A stretch of 64,000 nucleotides of DNA from Cynocephalus volans (GCF_027409185.1 NC_084469.1:102549835-102613834); one strand, 5' to 3'. Shown: positions 13,615 to 25,794, counted from the first letter of the stretch. Numbers and translations: made by a program. Notes: generated from the sequence alone by a model not told the origin.

Positions 13615-14155
13615 AGCAGTCACCCCTTATCTGCGGTTTCACTTTCCAAGGTCAACTGCAGTTCAAAAATATTAAATGAAAAATTCCAGAAACAAACAAT
13701 TCATTAATCTTAAATTGCGCACCGTTCTGAGTAGTGTGATGGACTCTCTTGCCCTCCTGCTCTGTCCCACCTGGAAGGTGAATCATTCCTTTGTCCAGCA
13801 TATCCACAAGGTCTATGCTCCTGCCTGTTAGTTCAAGTAACCTCCATTTTATTTATTAATGTCCTCAAAGTGCAAGTGTAGCGATGCTGGCAGTTCGGAT
13901 ATGCTGAAGAGAAGCCATAAAGGGCTTCCTTTAAGTCAATAGGTGAAAGTTCTTGACTTAATAGGAAAGAAAAAAAAATCGTACGTTGAGGTTAAGATCT
14001 ACAGAAAAAATGAATCTTCAATCCACAAAAATTGTGAAGAAGGAAAAATAAATTCATGCATAATATATATATAGGGTTTGGTACTATCTGCAGTTTCAAT
14101 TTTCCACTGGGGGGGTGTCTTGGAACATATCCTCCATGGATAAGGGGGGCAGGTA
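13615..14155 (+). mobile_element. Tigger/pogo element with transposase N-terminal remnant
   Basis: The left end CAGTCACCCCTTATCTGCGG and right end GGATAAGGGGGGCAGG form inverted ends. At about 13860-13965 the sequence is a decayed start of a pogo-type transposase (diverged KRKSSDAGN... and KVLPLS... motifs, with the start codon lost and stops). It is internally deleted and dead. Confidence 0.8.
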
Positions 14156-14860
14156 GCCCGTGTCACCTCGGATGTGGCAAATGCACCGGAGAAGCCAACC
14201 ACTGTTTGCTGAGCTCTGGGTTCACAGTTTAATATTTGTGCTAACGGGCTCTAAAAGGGTAAGCTATGTCATCAGGTAGCTATTCCTCAAATTGTTTTTT
14301 TCTGGCCGGGATTTTCCAAATACTTTCACTGAGGCTGATGCCCCAGTTAAGCACCAGTCTCCATAGCAGGTCCGGGGTTAACTGAGTATGAACCACGCAG
14401 AAAAAGTTTTCCATCTCATGGAGTGCCACCGCCTACGTCTTGGTTCAAAAACAATTCTTGGTGTTGGAGTGGAGGGATTGCTAAAGGATGCTGGGGGCAG
14501 CCATCCACGGAGCAGTGGCTATTGGGGATTAGCCAACAGGAAGAGAGCGAGTGACTGCCTCTTAATAAAATGAGGATATTATTGCATTTGAGGCTGGGTA
14601 ATTGAATCAGGAAGCAGAAGTGACTTGGAGTTTCTATATTTATTTGTCCCCTGACTTGATCCAGAGAGGATTCTAAGTGGTTTACAAGGGTATGTAAAAT
14701 ACCACAAGATAGCTCCAATTAAATATGAGAACAGGGATTAGATGTTTCTGGAAGGCAGTCTGCCAATCCATTGCCAATGCTTCAAGGTTTCTGTGTTTAC
14801 TCAGCCAATCCAAGCTAAGAGATTAGCCCATGGATATCACAGGGACAACTACCAAATCGC
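14156..14860. other. Intron 1, no recognised element
   Basis: I see no repeat family, RNA or exon in this stretch. Confidence 0.35.
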
Positions 14861-14869
14861 TACAAGGAT

Positions 14870-15110
14870 GCACTGCTCAAAACTGGAGAACTAGAATTTT
14901 TTCCTTCAATTGCTTCACAATAAGGAGATTGGTTTCAAAACTTAAGATGCATGCACAGGATGGAATAGTACACAGCCATAAAAATGGGGGATTCGTGGGG
15001 ATTTTTATCAACGTCTTTAAATGTATCTTATTTTCCACATTTTCTACAATGAACATGTATTGTTCTGCTAAAGATCTTCCAAAGTCTCTTTTGAATTTTT
15101 TTTTTTTTTT
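14870..15110 (+). repeat. Old L1 3' fragment (probable)
   Basis: GATGGAATAGTACACAGCCA and the block ending TTCTACAATGAACATGTATT are typical of the 3' ends of old L1 copies. A T-run follows at 15098-15114. Confidence 0.5.
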
Positions 15111-15505
15111 TTTTGCAAGGGAGAAAAAGAAGAAAAACAAAAGCAGGAGCATAGGACAGAACCAGAAATGAGGCTAAGAAAAATTCATGCCTTAAAATCC
15201 CGAACAATCAAGCATATGGTTGGGCCATGAATTTGGCTCCAAGTTCTTGAGCAGCCGACTCAGAAAGGGAAAGCTGGTCATTTATGCGGTTCCCAGTGTC
15301 CCGAAACAAAAGTACGCCAGATGCTCAAAAGGAAGCTCAGCTATTTTTGGTACCAAGAACAGGCAGGGATATCTCCCACGGTCCTCCCAAAAAGGATTCC
15401 ATGTGATGTCACCAGCATCTTTCTGGACAATATCCTTACGACAGAAATGACTATTTCTCTGGATATTTCTTATTCCTACTTGGATGGTGGAGTAAAGCTG
15501 ATGTT
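15111..15505. other. Intron 1, unique
   Basis: There is no repeat or coding match that I recognise. ORFs on the plus strand lack splice context. Confidence 0.35.
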
Positions 15506-15509
15506 ATAA

Positions 15510-15740
15510 GAACAGGGTCCCGAAGTCAGGCTGCCTGGGTTTATGTCCCGGCTCGATCATTCACTTGCTGTGTGAGCTGGGCAAGTCGTTTAACCTCTCT
15601 GGGCCTCAGTTTCCTCATCTGTAAAATGGACATAAGAACTCTACCTACCTTACAGCATTGCTGGGAGAATCAAATGAATTAATAATATATGTACAAGCAA
15701 TTAGAATTGTCATCAGCATGCAGTAGGTGCTACAGAAGTG
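15510..15740 (+). repeat. MIR element
   Basis: A long MIR copy with ACTTGCTGTGTGAGCTGGGC and CTCAGTTTCCTCATCTGTAA in order. Confidence 0.85.
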
Positions 15741-15935
15741 TTTGCTGCTCTTCTTATTATTGTTTCCCTTCTAACACTTGTAAGGCCAGTTTAGTAACTT
15801 CCTGGAGTCAAAATGGTGTGAGTTTGATGCAGATGCTGAATGGAGACAATCTGGCAGAATTGATAAATCCAGCATCCTTCGAAGTCTCGTGGGGTTGGGG
15901 TCAAGGCTGCTGGATAATGAGGCCAAAAAAAAGTC

Positions 15936-16107
15936 TGGGGCTGGCCCCGTGCCTCACTCGGGAGAGTGCGGTGCTGGTAGCGCCGAGGCCGCGGGTTCGG
16001 ATCCTATATAGGGATGGCTGGTGTGCTCCCTGGCTGAGCGTGGTGCAGACACCACCGTGCCAAGGGTTGCGATCCCCTTACCAATCAAAAAAAAAAAAAA
16101 AAAAAAA
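15936..16107 (+). mobile_element. t-SINE (CYN) dimer
   Basis: The dimer shows GC-rich variants (GTAGCGCCGAGGCCGCGGG) and an A-tail of about 21 bases. CpG retention suggests a relatively young copy. The TSD is unclear because it lies in A-runs. Confidence 0.85.
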
Positions 16108-16109
16108 GG

Positions 16110-17335
16110 TCCAGCTATGGAGAAAAGAGAGTAAGGGATAAGAGCAGACACTTAGTCAAGAGTTGACAAGGGCAGCCTGCTATTATCTCAAGAGGGGACA
16201 TCCCAGTCCCCACGTAGCCCAGCCAGCTTGGTGTCCTAGCGCATCTCCTTGATATAACTTGGCAGGAGTGGGGATGGGGGTGGCGGGGGTCCTATCCCAT
16301 CCTAACAGGCAATGAACAAGGCTCATGCTGTGTTCTCTCTGGTCATCTTTCCCTTCCTGGGACACATCCTGCTCTTTTCCCACTTCCAGGCCTTTGCACT
16401 GGCTGCCATCAACACTCTCGCCCCATCTCACAGCTGGGCTAGCTCTTCCCCATCCCTGGGGCTCAGCGTCAACGTCTCTGTCAAAAGCAGTCTCTGTTGT
16501 CCCCAGCAAGTTGCCCAACTCTTAAAGTATCCTGTGCATTGTTCGACGCACTTGGCGTGGATTAACTGACTTAATCCTCATAACATTGCTGTGAGGCCGG
16601 TACCGGCATTATCCCCCTTTGATAGATGAGGAAGCTGGGGTAGAATGGTCAAGTCTTTTGGTCAAAGTGTCACAGCCTGGAAGTGGTGAGGCTGGGATTT
16701 GAACACAGGCCATTTGGCTCTACGGTCTCCACCACCTTCCTGCATCTCCCCAGTCCTCCTCCAACTCCCTGATCACAATGGCCACAGGACCTCCTTGGTG
16801 GGAACAGGAAATGAAAGGGGGTGGGGAGTTTTGTCTGCTTTTGCATCAGTGAGTCCCCAGAGCCTGCCACTACCCATGTTTGTTGAATGACTAAATGTCT
16901 GTAGGCCAGTGGGACAGAAAGCAAACTTCTGCACAGATCTACTGTGAATTTCCTGGCTTCCGTCCCTCCCAGAGAGGGATCATCTGAAATCAGGCTGCAG
17001 ACAGGTGCTGGGCAGGCTCAGCAGTGGCTGTGGCTTCTTTCTGACTGCGGGGATGGTAGGAGGCCTGTGATGAATGATCAGGGACATGCTTGTCTGCCAC
17101 ATCTGAGCCATGACGGGGGCAGCGTCCCTTTGGAGGGCTTGAGATAATAGCAGGCTGCCCTTGTCAAACCTTGAGGTATTGGGCAAATCTCCCCTGAGTG
17201 ATAAGCTTGACAGGTATTAAAGAAGATGTCAGCTCGCCTGTGCTGTGCTGGAGGGCTGGGAGTCACCTGAGCAGCTGAGGCTCTGCCTGGGAGAGTCTTG
17301 TGGCTGGGGGAGGGGTTGGAATAGAGGTAGAGTCC
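16110..17335. other. Intron 1 with MIR and L2-like traces
   Basis: A MIR in antisense lies at about 16590-16725 (GATGAGGAAGCTGGGGTAGA...GGGATTTGAACACAGGCC). 16300-16530 resembles L2. The remainder is unassigned. Confidence 0.45.
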
Positions 17336-17337
17336 AC

Positions 17338-17440
17338 TCATCCACTCATTTATTCATACACCGACCCATCCATTCATTCATTCATGCACCCACCCATCCA
17401 TCCATCCATTCATTCATTCATCCATTCATTTATTTACTCC
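17338..17440 (+). repeat. (CATC/CATT)n tetranucleotide repeat
   Basis: A mixed CATC, CATT and CACC tetranucleotide array of about 100 bp. Confidence 0.85.
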
Positions 17441-19012
17441 CTCACAACAAAATTAACCCATCTTGTCCTGAGAGGCCATCCAGGCTGGCAGGACAGTACA
17501 ACCTCTCACCCTCCAAAACCACCTAAGCCTTAGCAGAAGATTCCTAGTATCCTGAGTCCCAGTTAAGGCTGGTACTTATGTCCAAGGATGTTTAAGGCTC
17601 TGACATCACAATGCCAGTATGGACCAAAAATCAATGACTAGAGTTTCTTGGGAAAGGAGGAAGAGATACAGGTCTCCGAGTTGGACTGACTTTCCCCCCA
17701 CCTGGAGTTCTCAGTCTAGAGAAGGTGTGGGGAAGGGTTGCCTTGTGCAAGAACTTACAAACACAGTCCATTCCCTCTGGGTGTGGCCTGGACTGTGTTA
17801 GCACCACCATGGATTCCAGCAGACAGCTATAAGAGTAGGGTTTAGGGACCAAAGTCTGCATCAAGGCTTACATGCTTGCTTTGTCAAAGTACAAGATTCT
17901 CCCAGTGCTCAAGAGCACCCCATTTGAGGAGACCCTTCTGGGAGGAAGCAAACTCTTGCTTGAGCCTCCTGGGTCTCTGTTCAGTTCCTCAACGACCCCC
18001 AAGCTCTTTATCACCCCAGGGCCTTTGAACGTGCTGTTGTCCTCTCTCCCCCTGTAGTCATCCAGGTGAACAATGATGAGGGCTTGCACCAGAGTGGATA
18101 TATGGGGACAGACACGTGGTAGATTCCTATGTTTTAAAGGCCAAACTCACAGGATTTGCTAAAGGGCCGATGCAGGGTGGAAAGGAAAAAGGGGTGGAAG
18201 GGAAAATGAACTGAGGGTGACTTCAACTTTGGGGGCTTAAGCAATGGGTTGGGTGGGTGCGGATGTCATTTACTGAGATGGAGAAGGCTGGGCCAGGAGC
18301 CCATGGGGACTTGAGGGGGAGCAGATTTTGGCAGGATGGAAATCAAGAGTTCATCCTGAGGGCAGGTTCAGTTCATGATGCCGTGACCATGTCCAAGAGT
18401 CAATGTCACATCAGCAGCTGGGGAGAGGAAAACAGAGAGGGCTTGGCTGGAGATAGGCATTTGGGTTCTGTCAGCAGAGAGATGAGATTAAAAGTTACTG
18501 GAGTGAATGAGGAAGGGGACATAAAGGGGCAGAGAGAAGGGCTAGGACAAGCCCAAGCTCTATCCGCACCCCAAGGTTTCATCTTCCAAGGTGCTTTACA
18601 AATATTAAATCCTTAGAATCCCACCACATGGGAGGTGCACACACTAGCTCCATTTTACAGAAGGGGAAACTGAGGCACAGAAAGGAACATCAAGTTGCCC
18701 AACTCACAGAGTCGGTGTCAGAGCTGGGATTTGGATGCCGGCCTGTCAGACTCTCAGCCACTGTGCTGGGAGGACAAGAGTCCCTCCCGCCATAGAACCA
18801 TGGCCTCATCCTTATGCCCTCTGAGCCATTCTCCTCGGAGAAGCCAGAGCTGTCTCTCCACGTGTCATCCCCATCTTGGACCCTCCGTAGCTCCCATGCC
18901 CTCAGTATAAAGCCCCAACACCACCCGGCTGCGCTCACCTCTCCTGCCCAGTTGGACCTGGCTGACTTCCCAGCCTTACCGATTGCCTGTCTCCACCCCA
19001 CTGTTCTAGTTC
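17441..19012. other. Intron 1, mostly unique, with one MIR
   Basis: A MIR in antisense lies at about 18645-18765 (CATTTTACAGAAGGGGAAAC...). Nothing else was recognised. Confidence 0.4.
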
Positions 19013-19205
19013 CCCCTCGGCATTTGCGGGGAGTGGTTCCAGGACCACCGCGGATACCGAAATCCCCAGATGCTCAAGTCCCTGATATGAAATGACCGAG
19101 TATTTGCATGTAATCCCCCTGTACACTTTAAGTCATCACTAGATTACCTATAACGCCTAATACAGTGTACATACGATGCAAATAGCTGTTATGCTCTGCT
19201 TCAGG

Positions 19206-19312
19206 TTTTTTGTTTTTTTCTTTTTTTGGCAGCTGGCCAGTACAGGGATCCAACCCTGGACTTTGGTGTTACAAGGCTGTGCTCTAACCAACTGAGCTAA
19301 CCGGACAGCCCC
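19206..19312 (-). mobile_element. t-SINE (CYN) monomer, antisense, in Tigger
   Basis: A T-run followed by the reverse monomer (GGCAGCTGGCCAGTACAGGG ...AACTGAGCTAACCGG). Confidence 0.85.
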
Positions 19313-19410
19313 CCTCTATTTTTTTATTTGCATTATTTTCTATTTTTTTTAAATAAGAAGGCAAGAATGGATGTATTGTTATTTTTTACCGTTTTTTTTC
19401 CCCAAAATAC

Positions 19411-19576
19411 TTTTTTTTTTAAAAGATGACCCGTAAGGGGATCTCAACCCTCGGCTTGGTGTTGTCAGCACCACGCTCAGCCAGTGAGCGAACCGGCCAT
19501 CCCTATATAGGATCCGAACCCGTGCCCTTGGTGTTATCAGCACCGCACTCTCCCGAGTGAGCCACGGGCTGGCTCT
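19411..19576 (-). mobile_element. t-SINE (CYN) dimer, antisense, in Tigger
   Basis: The reverse dimer is flanked by CCCCAAAATACTTT on the left and CCCCCAAATACTTTCG on the right, an imperfect TSD. Confidence 0.88.
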
Positions 19577-19816
19577 TCCCCCAAATACTTTCGATCTACA
19601 GTTGGTTGAATCCACAGATGTGGAACCCGTGGATATTGCATTTCAGCTCCCCTTTCCTGACCCCGGACCTTTTCCCCTGCTATGTTCTTTGCCTAAGACA
19701 ACCTCCTGCTCCTCTTTCACGTGGAGAAAACCTACACAGGTCTCACCAGAGTGAGGTTCCCTGGTCGTGGGGTGAGCACCCCTTAAGTGCTCCCCTACTA
19801 TTTGGTACCCCTCCCA

Positions 19817-19818
19817 AC

Positions 19819-19853
<35 letters not shown>
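19817..19853 (+). repeat. (CA)n microsatellite
   Basis: About 18 CA units with one CG interruption. Confidence 0.95.
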
Positions 19854-19856
<3 letters not shown>

Positions 19857-19929
19857 CCTGTAACAGTGGGATGTGACAGCCCTATGGGAGAAAGGACCTT
19901 TGGCATCACAATAGCAATCACCATCATCA

Positions 19930-20060
19930 TCATAATTAATAACGGCTAACATTTATTGCACACCTCCTCTGAGCTAGGTGCTTTGATTCTAAGTGCTTTG
20001 CAGCTAATTTCTCACCAATCCTCCTAAGAACCTGACGAGACTGAACCATATAAATGTTCG
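19930..20060 (-). repeat. MIR fragment, antisense
   Basis: TAACATTTATTGCACACCTC and GAGCTAGGTGCTTTGATTCT are in the usual order. Confidence 0.6.
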
Positions 20061-20204
20061 AGTCTTGCATCTGCCACTTCCTCTTTGTGGGTTCCCAAGC
20101 ACATCACTTTGCCTCTGTCATTTGCAAAATGACAGCCACCCACCCACGCACAGACACTCTCTTAAGGGTAAGCTGCACAATAGCTGGACTTTTGTAGGCT
20201 CTGT

Positions 20205-20470
20205 CGGCATGGCAGGGAACTCAATTTCCCACACTCCCTTGCCCTCTGCCGCCCAGGCAGGTTCAGCCAATGGGAGGCGCTCGTGGAGGATCGGAGGGTG
20301 GGACAAAGGGAGAAGCCTCCGGTATTTCTCCCTTTCCAGGCCTGCTGATCCCCAGTCCTGGGGTATACATGCTCTCTCTGCTGTTGCTATTCTCTGGGTT
20401 TCTTTTCCACCCCCTGTTTAGTTTCTCAGCTCTTCCATCATCTGTGTAACCAACTCCCTGAATTAAAACC
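20205..20470 (+). repeat. Unclassified old repeat (copy 1)
   Basis: GGTTCAGCCAATGGGAGGCG, a pyrimidine-rich core and CCAACTCCCTGAATTAAA recur in the same order at 50650-51000. It is probably an old LTR or DNA element; I cannot name it. Confidence 0.45.
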
Positions 20471-20481
20471 CTTGAAAGAGG

Positions 20482-20570
20482 GCTAGCCGGTTAGCTCAGT
20501 TGGCTAGTGCACATTATAACATCAAAGTCATGGGTTTGGACCCCCATACCGTCCAGGCGCCAAAAAAGAA
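20482..20570 (+). mobile_element. t-SINE (CYN) monomer
   Basis: GGCTAGCCGGTTAGCTCAGTTGG starts the unit and a short A-rich tail ends it. It is diverged (ACATCAAAGTCATGGG). Confidence 0.8.
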
Positions 20571-20599
20571 ATACAAAGCTATACATAGATGTTGAAAAC

Positions 20600-20810
20600 C
20601 TTGAAAGGCATAGAGGAGTTCAGTTTCTCTGGCAGTCCCTGAGTCTAAATTCTGATCTTTTCCTTTCTGTGTGACCTCGGGCAAGTGGCTTAACCTTTCT
20701 GTGCCTTTCTTAACCTCTCTGCTTCCTTATCTAAAAGTTCACAATGGCCAGGACATGATCTAAGTTAGTGTATGTCAAGAGGCATCTAGTTAGTGCCCGG
20801 TCAGTGGGAG
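20600..20810 (+). repeat. MIR element
   Basis: TTTCTGTGTGACCTCGGGCA and AACCTTTCTGTGCC are present, followed by a diverged tail. Confidence 0.65.
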
Positions 20811-20877
20811 CTTTTATTATGAACATACAGAATTGGCAGTGATCTAAAATTATTGCAGGTCCCCCACTGACTTTTTT

Positions 20878-21260
20878 TCTAATAAACTTTTTATTTTGGA
20901 ATAATTTTAGATTTATAGGAAAGCTATGAAGGTAGTACAGAGAGCTCTTGTATACCCCGCACGCACTCATCCCCTGTTGTTCACATCTTATATAACCACA
21001 GTACATTTGTCACAACTAAGGACCCAACACTGGCGCATTACTATTAACTAAACTCCAGATTTTATTCTAATTTCCCCAGTTTATCCACTCGTGTTCTTTT
21101 TCTGGTCCAGAATCCAGTCTAGGATCCCACATTGCACTGAGTCATCACGTCTCCCTGGTCTCTTCTGGTCTGTGACATTTTCTCTGTCTTGTTTTTCATG
21201 ACCTTGACAGTTTTGAGGACTACTGGTCAGAGACTTTGTAGAATGCCCCACTGGCTTTTA
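20878..21260. repeat. Old L1-derived segment
   Basis: TTTTTATTTTGGAATAATTT, ATTACTATTAACTAAACTCC and CATGACCTTGACAGTTTTGA match a block common in old mammalian L1 elements. I did not fix the orientation. Confidence 0.6.
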
Positions 21261-22665
21261 AGGGCAAGAACTGGATCTTCATTTCTCCTGACTGTTTCCT
21301 CAGCCCACAGCCCAACGCCTGGCACCCAGTCGCTGCTTCAGAGACACTTCCTGAAATGAATGAATGCTTGAACCGTAATCATTTAGTTCTTTATCCTCCT
21401 GCACTCTGTGTTCTGTAGGCATCTGTGCCAGAGGCTAGATCTAGAAAAGTTCACAGTGAAATAAAAGCTCTTCTCCTTTCTGAAAGAGTCATTTTTGATC
21501 CTTTCTTTGTAGACATCAAGGATTCATTTCTTTAATATTTAGGGGCTTTTGTACCAAAGAGAAGCAGCCACATTTGCATTAGCTGTCTCATTTTTCAAGG
21601 CAAGTGAAAGAGATCTTTCTAGCAAGACAGGGTTTCTTCCTTCCCAGAGCTGTCACTGGATTTCTCTGCTTCTCCCTCCACAGCCTTCAGGTGTCTGGCA
21701 GGGGGCGGGGGTGGGAGTGAGGGTTCTGGAATTACCCCGACTCTGAGGTCCTCTCTGCCATAGCCCAAGGAAGCTTAATTAGAGCCTCACCAAGTTGCTT
21801 AGACTCAGTTGGACTGAGGAGCTGGTGCAGGGGCCTGGCTGTGACAGGGATGAATTAGCAGCTTTATTTCCTATCCCTCTGAATGGCTCAATATTTGGCA
21901 CGGGGACTAGGAGCCTGCCTTTGGGTATGTAGAACGTGTCCCTTTTCTAACATTAGCTGTTCAGAAATGGGAATTCCCTTTAACCACGCAGGCCTGCAGG
22001 TCTGATGGCTTTTTATTTCTCAGCCCTGGGAGGCCAAGCGGAAAGCAGGAAATGTAAGAAAAATGCCACAGCGAGGTCATTTCTCCGCCACTGCAGTTCC
22101 TGCTGCTGGAAGACACTGGCCCAGGTTTAATCTCTTGCCTGAAGTTTGTCGGAAGTAAAAATGAGGCTGGATGAGCTTTTCAGACACTTCCTTTGACTTA
22201 CAGGAATTCAATTTCTGGCTGGGGCATAAATCTGCAGCCATCTGCGCCCCTGGTGAGGGCTGGGGCTGGGCATATTGGCTGGGGATGGATTTCTGAAATC
22301 AATCCATCAGTGTGTGGAAAAGGTCGTCATGGGGGAAATTTATCTTCCGTGGCTGGCTCAGGCATTTTGTGCCAATAGTCAGGGACACCCCTGCACAAAA
22401 TGGAGGTGTTTGTTGCAAGGCTCCTAGGCTGGACAGCACGGCCAGACACAGACAGAGGATCAACTTGCCAGCTAATAGCTCAACAGGGACAGCCAGGTGC
22501 CAGTGCTGCTTGAAAACCCATTTCCACGGGTTCCTTCCTGCAGGGTACTGTGCATGCCCTGGGAAGTTAATTTGGGGTCCAAACCTTTTATCACTTGGCT
22601 GCACCTCTGACACACACTACAAGGAAATGAGCATCAGAGGCATTCAATTTCCCCCCAGGGGGACT
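21261..22665. other. Intron 1, largely unique
   Basis: 21760-22320 is non-repetitive, with TTAATTAGAG and other constrained-looking words, a candidate non-coding element. No exon is evident. Confidence 0.35.
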
Positions 22666-22669
22666 AGAC

Positions 22670-22860
22670 TGCAGAACAGGGTTGCTAAGGGTGCCGACCC
22701 TGGAGCCAGGTCTCCCGGGTTCAAATCCCAGCTGTGCTGTGTGACTTCAGGCTAGTGACTTAACCATCTTGTGCCTCTATTTCCCCAGTTGTAGTATGGG
22801 GCTAAGAATAGTACTGATACCATGAGGTTGTTAATATATTAAAATGGCTTAACATGCGCA
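22670..22860 (+). repeat. MIR element
   Basis: GGGTTCAAATCCCAGCTGTG and CTATTTCCCCAGTTGTAGTA are in order. Confidence 0.8.
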
Positions 22861-22959
22861 ATATACATGTATAATCATATAGATGTGTAATTTACAAGTG
22901 AGTGTGATATAATTGCTTATGGAATAAAAATAGTCAAATAGGTTCTGACTGAGAACACA

Positions 22960-23170
22960 AAAAGGCAGATTGGACAATTCAAGTTTAAATTCTGGCTCTG
23001 TGCTACCTTGGGCAAGTTACTCACTCGCTCTGAGCCTCAGTTTCCTCATTTCTCAAACAGGGAAGCAGGCAGGAGGAAAATGTTGGCATTTTGAGGATTC
23101 AGTGAGCTAATGTATTTGAAGTGCCTACAGCATTGCCTCAAGAGTGAACGCTCAAGAAATGCCAGCGGCT
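22960..23170 (+). repeat. MIR element
   Basis: TTGGGCAAGTTACTCACTCG and CTCAGTTTCCTCATTTCTCA are in order. Confidence 0.8.
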
Positions 23171-23860
23171 GTTTTTTCTTGCAAAAAGCAGATAGGACAG
23201 CGCTCTCCTTGGCCTCCCCAGCTTCCCCAGGTTCGCAGATGAGCAAGGAGGAAACACAAGTGAAAAGGACCTTATAAAAGGGAGTGGCAAGTGGCGTGGT
23301 GGGGGAAGCACAGGCCAGTGTAAGAGCAGAGCTGGCTGCAGAGCCTGGTTTTGAGAGTGTAGGGACAGCCTTCTGGAAGAGGCAATTGCCAAACAGACTG
23401 GATGGATGAGCCTGAGGCGGCTCAGGGTGGGGAGAGGTTTCCAGGCAGAGGAAACAGCATAGACAAAGGCCTGGAGGGCAGAGAGCCTCTGTTCATCCCA
23501 TAAATATGATTGAGCACCTACTAGGTGCCAGGCACTGTCTTAGGCACTGGAGACACTGCAGTCTACGAGATGGGCAGAGATCCCTGCTCTTTTGAAACTC
23601 ACAGCCTAAAGGAGGACAACCTCCCTTCTCCAAACGCTCCATGCTCTAGGAGGCTCATCCCTGCAGCCTGTGGCTCCCAGATGCCCCTGCCCTCCACTTC
23701 CAGTGGAGTCTGTCACCTGAGAGCAGCCACAGGAGACTGGGGGGGGCAGAAAAGAGAGGATTGGGGGGTATTTACACCCCTCATTCCCTTCCTTCCAGGC
23801 AGTGGCTTGGCAGTGACTGGGTTCCTGTCCTGAAGCTGGTGGCTCCTCTGGGTATCTCTG
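23171..23860. other. Intron 1 with old L2-class traces
   Basis: 23500-23610 (GAGCACCTACTAGGTGCCAG) is an old repeat end. The remainder is unassigned. Confidence 0.4.
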
Positions 23861-23863
23861 CTA

Positions 23864-24080
23864 TGGGCTGAATTGTGAGCCCCTCAAATTCATAGGTTGA
23901 TCTCTTAACCTCCAGTACCTTGGAAGGTACCTCGGTATTTGCAGATAGGCTCTTTAAAGAGATAACTGAGTTAAAATGAGGTCATTTGGGTGGGCCCTAA
24001 TCCAATACGACTGGTGTCCTTATATGAGGGGCCTTCAAGAAGTTCATGGTAAGATTCATATTGCCTTTTTTTAAAAAGGA
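23864..24080 (+). mobile_element. MLT1-type LTR fragment with mariner MITE half
   Basis: GGGCTGAATTGTGAGCCCCT, GAGGTCATTTGGGTGGGCCC and ATCCAATACGACTGGTGTCC are MLT1 words. From 24025 a TA-TGAGGGGCCTTCAAGAAG stretch is the left end of the mariner-type MITE seen at 54.1 kb. Confidence 0.65.
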
Positions 24081-24083
24081 AAT

Positions 24084-24253
24084 TTGGGGCTGGCCTGTGG
24101 CTCACTTGGGAGAGTGTGGTGCTGATAACACCAAGGCCACGGGTTCGGATCCTATATAGGGATGGCTGGTTAGCTCACTGGCTGAGCGTGGTGCTGACAA
24201 CACCAAGTCAACGGTTAAGATCCCCTTACCAGTCATCTTTAAAAAAAAAAAAG
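24084..24253 (+). mobile_element. t-SINE (CYN) dimer
   Basis: A full dimer with a 12-base A-tail. It has inserted next to the MLT1/MITE fragment. Confidence 0.88.
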
Positions 24254-25790
24254 AATATTGTCAGAAAGGTCATGGAAGGTGGACTGGCTGGGGCAAAACC
24301 GAGGCAGAGAAATCCACCACTGTGTTCCAGGTGAGCACATTGGGGGCCGACTCAGCCCATTCTTTAGAATATTCCAGGACTTTCAAAGAAATGAATCTCA
24401 AAGAAAGGAAACAGCTCTGTCCTATGAGGAGAGCAGTCAGTGATGGCCACCTGGGTCACCAGAGCCCTTTGTTAGTGAGAATGGGCCTCTTGAAGGGAAA
24501 TCGATCCTGGCTAAGCATTGAGCAGCTGCTCCCAGTCAAAGCTGCCGGAGAGAGGCCCTTTGCCTGCCCACCCCCTGCACCCCTCCAGGGCTGGGACAAG
24601 AGCCAGCAGGAGCCTGAGGATTGTTCTGCCAGGTGGCGGGGCTCAGAGGGGACTTCAATCAGCGCGCATTGTGGCCGCCAGTGCCTGCGTCCATCCCTGT
24701 CTGGAGGAGGTACTTTACCTCCAGCCTCAGCATCCACCAGAAACCCGCGCACATGGAGTAATGATCATCACCAGCCCAGCCAGGCACTGCCCGTGTGCCA
24801 GGCACTTCACACGTGTGATGCACACACGAGGTACCTCATAGCACCACCTCACCGTGCCTCAGTTTCCCCATCTGTAACATGGGGCTAACAGTAGCACTCA
24901 CCTCTTAGGGTTGTCAGGGAAGTTAAATGAATGCCTTTGCACACAGAGCTTAAAATCACATGTAGTAAAAAAAAAAAATCACTTGTAGTAAGTACCGTGT
25001 AAGGGTCAGCTACTGATACTATAGTCGAAAGAGGGGGAGTTAAGTGGCAGAGGCTGATGTGCCCTCAGAGCCTGTTAGGGCAACAGAGGCCAAACTACAT
25101 GGTTCCATGAAGGGGATTTAATATGGAGATTTAATACTGAGGATACTTTTAGCCAGAACAGCTAAAATCAGGAAACCGGGAAAGTGAGGCAATCCAGAGT
25201 AGGAACTGTGGGAAGCTGTCACCCCTTCCAAGGGCTGGACTAAGGGAGGAGGTGGTGTTACTGGAGTCCAGAAGCTGGGACCACCTGGCAGGAAACTTGG
25301 GGGAGCTTCCCGGGGGGATACTCGTTGAGAGCGGGAGCCAGAGGGGAGAGGAGGTTGCTGCCTGGAGCAAAGAGGGGGAGAAATCCCCAGCTTCTCTTTC
25401 TCCTGCCTCCAAACTCCCACTACAGCCTCCCATTGGCTGAACCCAGCAGGAAGCCAGTGAGCAAGGGAAGCTGGGAAATGTAGTTTTCAGGGCCAACTCT
25501 GCTATGATATAGGGAAGGGCAGGCAAGGGACATCAGGTAAATGACCAACACATGGGACACAGGGCCCAGGCTGCCTCTCTCTAAAGTTGTCTCCCTAACT
25601 CGCAATCCAGATCTCAACTCATAGCCCAGGAAAAGGAAGAAAGAGAGAGAGAGAGAGAGAGAGAAGAAGGTGTCTTAACCTTCAAGCTATACATTTATAG
25701 AACATTTGCTCAGATCGGTTGTCCCTTTGCATCCCCACGATAAGCCTTTGAAGGAAGTGGATCCTTCCATAATTAAGAGCTAAGCTTAAA
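24254..25790. other. Intron 1, mixed
   Basis: A MIR 3' part lies at about 24800-25010 (TCAGTTTCCCCATCTGTAAC). A (GA)n run lies at 25636-25666. No exon was recognised; the ORFs there are unspliced noise. Confidence 0.4.
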
Positions 25791-25794
25791 AGTC

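Larger units (their letters stand above)
19013..19648 (+). mobile_element. Tigger-type element with two nested SINEs
   Basis: GGTTCCAGGACCACCGCGGA at the left and GTTGGTTGAATCCACAGATG at the right are the ends of a Tigger-derived element. Middle words (ATGCAAATAGCTGTTATG) match the copy at 52.9 kb. t-SINEs at 19206-19312 and 19411-19576 interrupt it. Confidence 0.8.

Noticed and set aside
17245..17533. His/Ser/Ile-rich ORFs
   Set aside because: They come from the CATC/CATT microsatellite.
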